64,000 bases of DNA, taken from the NCBI GenBank assembly GCA_944474755.1, contig OX104112.1:67194433-67258432 (forward strand), read 5' to 3'. This stretch comes from Limnoperna fortunei (taxonomy: Eukaryota; Mollusca; Bivalvia; Mytilida; Modiolidae). Both the position numbers and the translations under genes were made by a program. The notes below the pieces were generated by a model, which made no database searches, was not told the DNA's origin, and saw nothing but the letters and a program-made list of their open reading frames with translations. Positions 1-10,900 of this stretch are shown in pieces. Position 1 is the stretch's first letter; each line of letters opens with the position of its first letter.

Positions 1-189
1 TCACTTACAGTCTTAGAGCGTGCATGATATCTAAAAGGTTCATTTAGCATTCAATCAAAGAGTTTAAATTGCTAACTTATTATGAAACTACATGCTGTCA
101 TTACAATTATTGTTTTTTTCTATTCGCATCTTGATATACTCTGCGTTCTTTAACGTCAATGTCTAAAATCTATTATTTATATTCTACAG

Positions 190-394
190 TAATCCAAATG
201 TTACCTGCAGTGAGCTACCAGATTTGGATCTGCCATGTACGCCAATAAACGGTGGTTGGTCAGGATGGATATCATCGCGGACTGATATATGCAAACAGTA
301 TAGAACCTGTACTAACCCCAAACCCAACAGATGTGGGCAGTATTGTATTGGGCCTTCAACTCGGACGAACCCAATTTGTATTCTGTCTCTTTGA
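190..394 (+). CDS. Terminal exon of an upstream haem peroxidase paralog
   Basis: This exon encodes about 68 residues and ends at TGA 392-394. It starts after a TTCTACAG acceptor in the same phase as the last exon of the complete peroxidase at 15706-15937. The two are nearly the same along their length: a Cys-containing lead (TCSELPDL), then a thrombospondin type 1-like core with [18 protein letters not shown] and GPSTR. This copy has two extra residues (TN) before the shared ICILS and stops early, without the Pro/Asp-rich tail of the other copy. The remaining exons lie left of the window, so positions 1-189 are the last intron. The two genes are therefore head-to-tail tandem duplicates. Whether the upstream copy is functional cannot be judged from one exon. 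Confidence 0.85.
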
Positions 395-850
395 AACGAG
401 GATCAGCTTACTTAGATATAAGGCAATTAAAAAATGGCCTTGTTTCCTTTCTGTAACATTGTAGTATTAGTAATGCATTAATGCTTTCATTCTCAATCTC
501 TTATCTTGTGAACTGTACTTTTAACTAAAGAATTATCTTCTCATCAGGTCTGTTTGTTGTATTTACATGCAAATAATTTGTTAAAAATCCCGTGTTCAGT
601 ATAGAAGAATATTTACATCTGCAGCCAACATAATTGTGATATGATATAGTAAACGAAATACTAGCTACTAGAGGGTATATTAATGAAAAAATATACTATC
701 TCGGCTCTATAACGCTTTTTATTAGATGTTTATGGATTTGTTAATATTTTCCTCTGAAATCACCTGTGCATACTCGTCACAGCATATTTTTTAGTAAAAG
801 ATACTCTTTTATATGTGTGTAATTACTCTTTGTATACTGTGCGGTTAGTT
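395..850 (+). other. 3' flank of the upstream paralog
   Basis: The first 100 bases align loosely with the 3' UTR of the downstream gene; both have ACAATGTAGTATT or a close form. An ATTAAA near 425 could serve as a poly(A) signal. Nothing else is recognisable. Confidence 0.4.
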
Positions 851-862
851 ACAATTTTTCGA

Positions 863-1133
863 GGGGCCTCGGTGGCCGAGTGGTTACGGTATGTAATTTG
901 CTTAGTATTGATCACGTGGTTTGTCAACACTGAGATTGCGGGTTTGAGCCTCACTGCGGACAGAGTGCGCTCGACTCCAATCTTTATTGACAAGAATTGA
1001 TAGTTTTCTGACCGAAGGTCGCGAGTTTTCACCGGGTACTCCGGCTCCCTCCATTAATAAACACTGGACGCCGTGATTAGGTGGAAACAATGCTTAAAGT
1101 GGCGTTAAAACAACATTCAAACAAACAAAACAA
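863..1133 (+). mobile_element. tRNA-derived SINE, copy 1
   Basis: The element begins GGGGCCTCGGTGGCCGAGTGG, which contains a Ser/Leu-tRNA-like A box, and a degenerate B box follows (GGGTTTGAGCC). It ends in GGCGTTAAAA and a CAAACAAA tail. It is flanked by an exact 12-bp target-site duplication, ACAATTTTTCGA, at 851-862 and 1134-1145. Two more copies in the same orientation lie at 9041-9296 and 61559-61828. Open frames inside it are chance. Confidence 0.9.
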
Positions 1134-1145
1134 ACAATTTTTCGA

Positions 1146-4100
1146 TACACGAAAAGCGATTAGGACTGCAAACGTCTTAGCTGATTAAAATTACGTGCTT
1201 CGTTTCTTACGCGTATGTGCATATTGACAATGCTGTTGTAAAAACTAAATGTTTACCTTGACCGATTGTCCAGTAGACTATTATCATTATTCGGTACCTA
1301 TTGTCGTCTTTAGAAATAGATGTTCAATTAACAATCTTGAAAGGTCAGTGGACAGTCCTCTAGAAAGGTTATATTTTTGGCACTAGGAAATTCAACTGGA
1401 CACTATACAGAATTTCGATAAGTAATTAGTTTTGTCCTGAACAGTGCAACTATTGTTATCTCAAAAGATGATACGCCGATATACATCATTCCGAACATAA
1501 ATGTTTATTGGATCGTCCTTTACAGTTCAAGTAAATGTTTAACTAAAAAAATCCTTGTCTGCCACTGTAGGATATGTTTTCATAGACATCTTTCCTAAAC
1601 CCTAAGTACCAATTGAAGCCAAATTTAATCAACCATTATACACTGGTGTATTTTATACTAGACTATTTTCTAGCTACAGAATGATGTGGAATTACAAGCT
1701 GAAACGTGGTCTTTTTGCCTTGAACGTATCACATACATGCTACAAGGGATGGGTTTATATAGCTACAGGTTAATATATAAGTATTTTTCAGTTGGCTTAG
1801 GACGCGCACACAAAAATAATTCGTCATTGAATTTTATTCCAACTTTCCAATTCAGTTACATGTAGGTTTCTCCCAATCTTACAAGGAAAAGGAGTGATGC
1901 TACCACGAGGATTTCTGACAGTCGCCTTATGAATTGGAACAAAAAGCGTAACCTAAACCTAATAAAAACCATACATAAATTCAGGTTCTCATGACACGTA
2001 TGCAGTGTTTGCCTCTAATTAGACACATGTCGACTACTCCTCGTCATGTAAGGGAAAAAGTAATGTTCTAGGGGAAATGAAAACAGTTTACATCGGACTG
2101 ACAGAATGTTGCTAAAAAGAACCTGAAGATGAAGTCATAACGTTTTTTTAGAGGTTACTTGGTAGTATATTTCCGACGAGTCTGCTTCGAGAAGAAAATT
2201 AACTGCCTGACTTAATTGTATTGGTTTTTACTTAATCCAAAGGATCAGTTTTATAAAATAAATATAAATAGTCGCCGATTTTATTTTTTTAATGATAAGA
2301 CATCATATGTATGACGAATGGGAAATAAAAGGTTTAGGCAAAACTCGTCTTTTCGTCAAGAGACTTTCAATGAACAAAGCATTATAAGAGTAAAAACACA
2401 AGTCGGCTAAAAGAGAAGCACAACCTGTACCCATTGTGTCTTTAATGACAGTAAGTTCTGTCATGACAGTCATCGGGATTTTACTGAATTAGCGTGTTAT
2501 GAGTTTATCAGAACACCAAATACACATATAACTAATTTTTACTAAACCTTACATAATGGTTCTTAAACTGTAAACTGTTGACCAGCTATGCAGGTTTAAA
2601 TTAATGACATAAATTGTACTTTTTTGTTGGTAATTCTCTATATATATTGCCATGAATATCCATAAACTCGATTATTAGAGGAAGACCTATCATAAAAACA
2701 AAAGGTTTTGCAAAGATTATAATTCTGCGCAAGAATAATAACAATTGAAATGGTCTTGTTTATTTCAGAATATATACCTTTTCATGACAGTTTCTTTTAG
2801 AGATAAGTTTAAGATGTTACAGTTGCATATAGTTTTTTTTTGTTTTATCTAAAATTTGTGTTGAAATGAGTTATTTTTTCACTTGAACACAAGTTTAAGA
2901 ATGATCGCTTAAAGTATACTTTTGAGAATATAGCAATTTTATCTATAAATATATATGATTTTAAGATAAGATTTTCTATAATTTCTGTTTTTTCCGTATT
3001 ATTGTATAGTTACCTGATAGTTCCTGTTTTATCTAGTTTAGAGTGTGACCGTAATATCGATTTTCTCGTTGAAACGATACTTTAAAAGAAAAAAGTATCC
3101 TCGTATTTTAGAGCACATTTAAATGTGTTTTAAACAGTAATTTTTATATCATTTAAATATTGTTACTTTTATGAAAACAATAATTGTTTCATATCATGTG
3201 ACACTATGCCATGACAGAATAGTTAAAGTTTGTACAGTTGGTGTTGTTTTTAGCAGATTATTTGATATTTACTTTTGATATGCACCAAGATATTTGTGTT
3301 TTTAAAATTATTGCTCCAGAAAAGCGCAAGAATGCAGTTTTTAGAATTCTAGAAACTAAACAAAAATACATTGACAAACAATAAATCAATAACAGATCGA
3401 TATTTAGTATGTTTTACGAACAAAATTGGTGCAAATCCGATGAATACTCCACAAATGTTGACATGTTGGTATAATGATTTTCCATAACAATCAACTCAGT
3501 CGTTATGAACTTCTTTTTATCTTTTAAACACTGTTTATACAGTCTGACAGTGTGACAGTTCAAGGTGTACGTGTACTTTTAATTAATAGAAATGTCACAC
3601 AACTGTCTTTTTATTATTATTTAATCGGTAAACATGTTCATACTTGAGCACAGGTGATCATGTTAGGATTGTCTTGATTAAAAACTCTTTCCTATATTTT
3701 TTCTGGATAACTGTTATTTTAGAAGTAGCAAGACTAGTTATTTGTAAGGTGAATAAGTGAAAAGTATTAAAACAGAGAAATAGATTGAAATCGATTTTGC
3801 ATACATATTAAAGAAATATACGGAATATGCATTTAATTATTATAAATGTCGGAATACAGCGGTAAGCATGTAAGCCTTATGTTTACTAGGGAGACCGTGG
3901 CAGCTACACAAACGTCCATGCGTATTGACTACTACCGTTGGGATCTTTTATTTGAGAGACTTCTCAAACCAGGCAGCATTACAAAAATATACACTTTATG
4001 TACCCGTATCCAAAAGTAATGTACACAATATTTACACATTTTATAACGAAAATCGCAAGCTGCGAACTAAACTGCAAACTGCAATTTGTGGGCCAGCAAT

Positions 4101-4313
4101 ATACAAACACTTCTAACTTAGAAAGGCTTTTAGGTATTCAGACAAAAAGACAGTTAAGCGTGAGTGACAGTTAGCTCAATCGACTTCCAATCGGATTTTA
4201 AAATTCAAATTATGACCGAGTTTTAATCCATGTCCACGCACTTTTCTTCTAGTCTCTTTGATCCTAACTAAATATTCTCAATACCATATCTAGTGGTAGT
4301 CCGAGAATCCTCT
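1146..4313. other. Intergenic region without recognised genes
   Basis: This 3.2-kb AT-rich stretch separates the two tandem peroxidase genes. I see only short A/T tracts and no exon-like stretch with splice sites. An open stretch at 3925-4116 (63 codons) has no recognisable protein features. Confidence 0.5.
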
Positions 4314-4355
4314 GCCGTCCAACGCTTTGTCACACGCAAAAAAGCGTTGGACGGC
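4314..4355. repeat. Perfect 14-bp hairpin upstream of the peroxidase
   Basis: The arms GCCGTCCAACGCTT (4314-4327) and AAGCGTTGGACGGC (4342-4355) are perfect inverted repeats around a 14-nt loop. They are more GC-rich than their surroundings. The hairpin lies about 550 bp upstream of the inferred peroxidase promoter. It may be a transposon end or a structured element; its role is unknown. Confidence 0.6.
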
Positions 4356-4858
4356 ATAGGAACCATGGACTAATCTGGTGGAGGCCTTATGCGCACCCCA
4401 GCGTCAAGGACAAAGTAATTAAGTAAGTAATTTAATTAATCACTTTTATTTTTTTATCTTAATTACCTTAGTTTAACGTTAACCAAATTATATTTTATAT
4501 TACATATTATATTAACGTTTTTCTTTGAGTATTGCATGTTTACTGTATGCGAATCCTGTATTGCATCATAATGACATTAAAATAAAGTGCACAGTTGTAT
4601 TACCTCAGCACACCTTCTTTTTTTGTTCGTTATCTTTTCTTTTAATGCATGGTCGAATCTCTTTGCTACGATTATACCACAATTTGACTACTTACTTGAT
4701 TTTCAGAAACTCAGAAATACTTTTAAGGATGTGAACTGTTAGCCAATTGGTTTGAGATATTTTGATTATTTATTCGTTTATTTCTTCGTTACAAAGAAAT
4801 ATTAAATTTGATTGGTGTTATTAAGATGAAAACATATGAATGAATAGATTTCCAATCA

Positions 4859-4866
4859 TATATAAA
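4859..4866 (+). promoter_or_regulatory. TATA box of the peroxidase gene
   Basis: TATATAAA lies 46 bp upstream of the inferred ATG at 4912, with CCAAT immediately before it (4852-4856). The usual 25-30 bp spacing would put the transcription start near 4890, giving a 5' UTR of about 20 nt. The call depends on the exon 1 assignment. Confidence 0.5.
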
Positions 4867-4911
4867 GTGATTATGAGAGTATTCAAAAGTTAAACAAGGA
4901 CAATATTTGCA

Positions 4912-4916
4912 ATGGG
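4912..4916 (+). CDS. Peroxidase exon 1 (5-nt coding part)
   Basis: ATGGG followed by the donor GTAAGA. With the first base of exon 2 it reads Met-Gly-Leu-Leu-Val-Leu, completing a good signal peptide that exon 2 alone lacks. The TATA box 46 bp upstream supports the assignment. A transcript is needed to confirm such a small exon. Confidence 0.55.
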
Positions 4917-7900
4917 GTAAGAAATTATTAGAGATTAAATATATTTTTTGCTGAACATTATTATAATTTCTAACAATTATGTTTCAGATTAAAATCTACT
5001 TATTTTAATATGTCACTATTAAAAAATATTTTTTAATTTTATCGTGTAGTTTGAATTTATACATGAACACAAAATAATCAAATGTATTTTCGTTTTCACT
5101 AATGCTTTCCTAAATACTAAAGGCTATAATCATTCTTTAATTTATAAAAATAATGTGTTGGCATGCAAACACAGAAATCGCCCAAAATCTCCATAGATAG
5201 TATTGCATTCCCCTCAGAACATTAAAATATGCCTACGCATCAAATTTCATTAAATCGGACAACGTTGAACACTTAACGCGTTTTTGGCCTTCATTTTGAA
5301 ACGCGACGTCGGAAAAAATTCAAAGGTACCGTTTCACTCGAAATTCTTAAATCTTTCTCCGTACTAAATTGCGTTGAAATCGGACCACTGGAAAATGTTT
5401 GCCATTTTTGTGAGGGTGTTATCAAGTGGCGGCATTTTAAGTGGTGGCCATTATCAAAGCTCTGATAATTGAGTGCACCCTTCTTATGTTTTATTTGATT
5501 ATATTAGGGAGTCTTTTAGAGAAATGTGTCGGACAAGTTCACGATCTAGAAAAAGGAGAAACCTGCATAATAATGATAAGAAACGGTGCAAATACAATAA
5601 GCCGTCAAAACTTCGTTTTTGGCGCCTTAATTATTGTATGCATTAAAGATAAGGCACAAAAAATAAATGTATGAGTAAACGTAAATTTATTTTTTACACA
5701 TGTTACTTATTGTCTTAGCTGTGTCAACTTTACATTATTCTTTGAATATGGTTTTTTACTTAATCACAAAACAGTCTACTAAAATCGACAGGAAAGCTGC
5801 AGCCATCTTATTCTTTCTAATTTTGAGTTGTGGCGATGCAATGCAATAATTAATATTATGCATTGTTGACAGGCTGTTGGTGCTTTTATTATTGACCGCT
5901 GTTTATGGACAGGACAAAGCAGCTGATAATCCTGTCAATATTGAACAATTTACAGCAGCTATTAAAGAAAGTGCATTGTTTCAAAAGGGACTGTTTGAAA
6001 CCATTCCACCACCCCTACCTGACAGAAAACCATTCCTACCCTTAAAGACGCCCAGTGCTGATGAAGTAAGCAAGTTTCAAGAAATAGCAGACACAGATTT
6101 CCAGGCAACGGAACAACTTAATTTTAAACTAAAAGGTGCATAATAATTATATTAATTAATCTATAATATCATTTGTCCTACACAATTCAGTCGCACGTTA
6201 ATTCTAGACAGAAAGACAACTGGGTATGTTGTAGTATGTGCACGGCAGTATAACATGATAATTCTGATTAACTGATATCATAATATGTGTCTTTAAATCA
6301 GGTAAGTTAAAGAGTTAAATTAAAAACAAGACTTAATTTTTATATTTAATAGTTTTGATACATACATATCGTTTACTTTTAGACATTGACACAGATAACA
6401 AAGACACTCCAGTGTTTGGTCCACATCTGTTAACTGACCAGGAATCTTTAAAAATACACGAGACTGGAGTTAAAGCGGACAGTGTTACAGCGGCAATCCT
6501 TGAATCTGTTAGAGAGGCTACGAAAGGGTCATTGATGTAAGTTGTGTATTTGTTTAGTGTTTATCTATCTCACTATGTACAATGGAAAGACCTTTTGATT
6601 CCTCCCGTTTTATTCCGCTTCTTTCATAAACACAGTTGAGACAGGTCATTTTTATGTTTCGCTATAAGAATTCCTAAAAAAACGAACACTAAGTAATCGT
6701 GATAACTTAAAAACCATAATATATGTCAAAATCTTAAAGTAGCTACTGTTAAGGGACAGACAAGGAAATTTTGTTGACAGTTTTGTGGGAATGTATGCCC
6801 ATTAGAGACCTTGAAATACTTGACGAATCGTTAAAAGTCCAAACTGACATATCGTAAGTCATAAAGACCTATAGTCTTCACCATTTGTCATCCTAGTATG
6901 TAACATTTAAATGGTGTTAAGATCCTAATACAAAGATTTGACGACTCTCCTTAAGATGCACAACTCCAATGGACAGTTGCGGAAAAGCTTTTATATATCG
7001 TAAGTAGTACAAACTTGCGGTCTTAAATAAAAAAAAGTTTCTAAAGGTTACATTGACTGGTAACCACTTTAAAAATTGTTTCTTAAATAATTCGAAAACC
7101 GTATAGAAAGATTTAAATCAATTAATAAAAAAATGATTGTCTCATAAGATCGCAGTTTTGTCTTGTTGCGACCAACAAGAAAACGTATAGGGCAACCATG
7201 TACATGTATTTTGGATTCAGTAGAACGAAGCGTCTTGCACACTTAATTACACACTTAATTAACTGAGAAAAGAGAACTATGATTTTAAACGTTCCACAAC
7301 TATCTATTTGTACATTAAAGTTAACGCTGTGAACGGTTTTCAATCACTATAGGGCAGTTCAAGTTGATGAAGTTACCTAGCAACCATGTATTTCTGGATA
7401 TCAGACAACTTTCTATACATCTATGTTTAATGGCTACTTTATTATCTCATGCTAAAAACAAAAATCCCAAAACCAAACGTGCTAAAGGCAGAAAAACAAC
7501 AAACACGACGTAAAACCAAACACAAACAAAAGAGAATAAACAGCAGATTTATCGATTTGCATAGCATTAGTCCAGAAGAAAACTAATATTTATCTCTGAC
7601 ATCGAATACAAGTGGCAAATAAAAATCAGATGTAAAAATAAAGCATATGGGACGATTGCAATTACATCATTTATTGTCATATAGGTAAGAATACTCTTAA
7701 TAACGTTATTCAATATTAGTAATTAAATTTCTAATAAATTATATTCTATATGTTTTGTGCTCTGTAACTTGTTACTTTACATGTACTTTGTATTTGAGAC
7801 TTGTTGAAGTCCTTAAAGTCCTTAAAGATAAAAACAATTTAATGGTTCAATCACAACATCCGATGAATCATTTCATGCCAGTATTAGATTTAAATGAGAC

Positions 7901-10900
7901 GAACTAACCGAAGTAGAAAAAAATTCTAAAACAATTTTAAGTTCAACTTCCTGTTCAAAAACAGTATATTAGCAATAGTCTGTGCATATTGTATAGTACT
8001 CATTTGACGTATTTATTGCAGTGATTCTACGGCCAGATTCGCTATCTTCGACTTAGTTGGAAAACTTGATTTCCGCGTTCCGAAGTGTCCGTTTGAAACG
8101 AATATAGAATGTGACGGTTCTTACAGCTACAGAACAATCGACGGATCTTGTAATAATCTCAATAATCCATACTGGGGCAAATCATTTACACCATTTGAAA
8201 GATTTCTAGCACCACAGTATCAAGGTATTTATATATATTTATTTGTTTGCTATCCTAAGACGGTTTGCTGGATCTGACCCATTTAACGTTAAACAACCCA
8301 AAGCTATAATCGTTGTACAAATAAAACATTTTGTGTATAAAGCCATTCTTGAAAAATGTCGTGCTTCCACCCTAACGTTTTTGAGTGGTTGATTCCAATT
8401 ATTCGATGTTTACTAATCAAAGTAAGCAACTAACATTCGTCAATCAATCAAACACAAAATATATGCCATCAAACTGACACCGTATTACCATGGTTGTTTT
8501 TTTTTCCATTTATGCAATAATTTTACCTGATAATTTGTCTTTTGTACCTAAATTGTCGAATATTTATTTGACACGATATAAACATATTTACAGGAACATC
8601 CGATCCCAGATCTTTCGGACATCAATCCTTGCCACTACCTGGACCACGAGAAATAAGTCTTCTAGTTCACGAAGCGAGCAATGTAGGAGACTTAGATCCT
8701 CAGATCAGCTACATGTTAATGCAATGGGGCCAGTTTACTGACCATGACATCACATTCACTCCAAAATCCAAAGGTACATTTCTTTTTGCAATGTGGTTTT
8801 TCTTTTTTTTCTTTTTACCAACGTCAGTTAAACACTTATCATTTCTCGTTATAAGAAACATCAATTAAGTCTTCCTTATCATTGCAATGTTACATATATC
8901 TTAAATAAAATGCCCATACTCATTCCACCCAATAATTGTAGGTTATGACGGACTCAACCTTGAATGTTGTCAAACAGGATTAATACCCAGACGGTAAGTG
9001 TTTTCAAAAAAATAGTTTGAATTTTATTAATTAACTATATGGTGGCCGAGTGGTCAAGGTAGTTCGTCTACTATTGATCACGTGGTCTGTAAACACTGAG
9101 ATTGCGGGTTCGATTCTTACTGCAGGCAGGGTGTACTCGACTCCAATCTTAATTGACAAAGATTGCCAGTTTTCCTACCGCAGGTCGGGGGTTCTCTCCG
9201 GGTACTCCGGCTTCATCCCCCAATAAAAACTGGACGCCATGATATAGCTGAAAAATTGCTGAAAGTGGCGTTAAAACACCATTCAAACAAACAAACTTAA
9301 CTATATAAGCACATTATAAGAATTGAGTATTTTAATTATAGACACAGGAATGCTGATTACAATTCAGTGATACTTAATAGACATAGACATCTTTATTCTC
9401 ATTAACTAAATTACATAGTTACAGAGATGATAATATATATATAATACAACATATTTTGCATATAGTTTTAACTTTATCCAGGAGGACAGACTTTCGCTGT
9501 TATATACTGTATGAATCTACATAACTTTTCTAGTAAAACAATGTTTTCTGTTGCAAATACATGTTTAAATTTATAATTATTATCATTTGTACAACATTAG
9601 TGCGGTAGATATTTGTATCGTTCTTTTTTAAAAGAAGGACAGGTCATAATATAATGAAATTCATCACCGATGTCAGCGGTGTCGCAAAGTGAGCATAATC
9701 TATAGATTCCTGTTTCTACTGGCAAACGGTGATTGCCACATCTAAATTAACATAATTTTAATGCGCAATTAAATGAAAGAATTGAAAGATACTTTTCAAA
9801 TTTAAGTTCATTTTTGAATAATATACAACATAAACCTTTTGATGATTGGTTCATTTCTGCTGACCATTCCTGTCTAAACTGATCTTTTAACTTTTGTTAT
9901 ATACTTTGAACAATCCATTGTTTTGAAATATAATTTTGATGTTGCCATATATTTGACATACCACAGTTATCTAAAATTCCCGTTATAAATGACAACCATT
10001 TGTTCTCTATACCATAGTTGTTATTATCAATATATAACAATTTATATAACATTAACGTGATCTTTTTTTCAAGTGTGGTATCGAAAAGGTTGCACCAAAA
10101 CTTTATGATACGTACTTTAACTTGTATAGACATTGGATATCTCCCGTTTCTCCAAAAATCATAAAAGTTGTGGTCGATTTATAATAACACTGTTAAGTGT
10201 CTCATCTACCAGATCTGATTTCAAATCATTAACAATGACATACTCATCGTCGTACTTGTTTTTTTTAATTCTTTAAAATAATAAAAAAAAGAGTATCAAC
10301 AGAAATATTACTTTTTTTCTCGATAATTTCCACTATTAAATAATTTCCAAAATTCTTTAGGGTTTTGTGATTTAAATTTTTCATTCTGTCACTTACTTCT
10401 CTATTATTTTTCTGAATATTTGTGTCCATTACATTTTATAATAGTATTCACAGCGTCGTTATCGTTCTTTAAATAAATATGACTCGACTCGTAATGTTTA
10501 TACATTCTCTGTGCTTTTCTCATTTCTTTCTTCGCCTTTTTGCAATCAAAATTATACCATTGTTTATTTTTATGAAATCTAGAACTATCCAAATTATTTC
10601 TGTTAAGCCTGTGTGTACATAATGTTGTTTTGGCGAAATTAAGTAATATATCATTAATATTTGTCACTACAGTATTTATATCATGTTGTGTAACCTTTTC
10701 TGAATTACTATATGCAGATAAATCATTAAAAACCTGTTTTACTTTATCAACATTTATGTTATTTTTGAAATCAGTCACTTTTTTAATTTTCCATTTTCCA
10801 ATTTTATTTACAGTAAGGTAAGGTAACTCTGTAAAGTTTATTTTACATGAATTTATTTATAGATAGGTCTAAGGGTGAATGTACTACATCTGAATAAAGG

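Noticed and set aside
863..960. Possible tRNA-Ser/Leu gene (also 9041 and 61559)
   Set aside because: A and B box words exist but the cloverleaf is not completed, and each copy has a SINE body, tail and target-site duplication.
5441..5674. 77-codon open frame with a hydrophobic start, upstream of exon 2
   Set aside because: Lies in intron 1, has no acceptor/donor pair in phase and no family resemblance.
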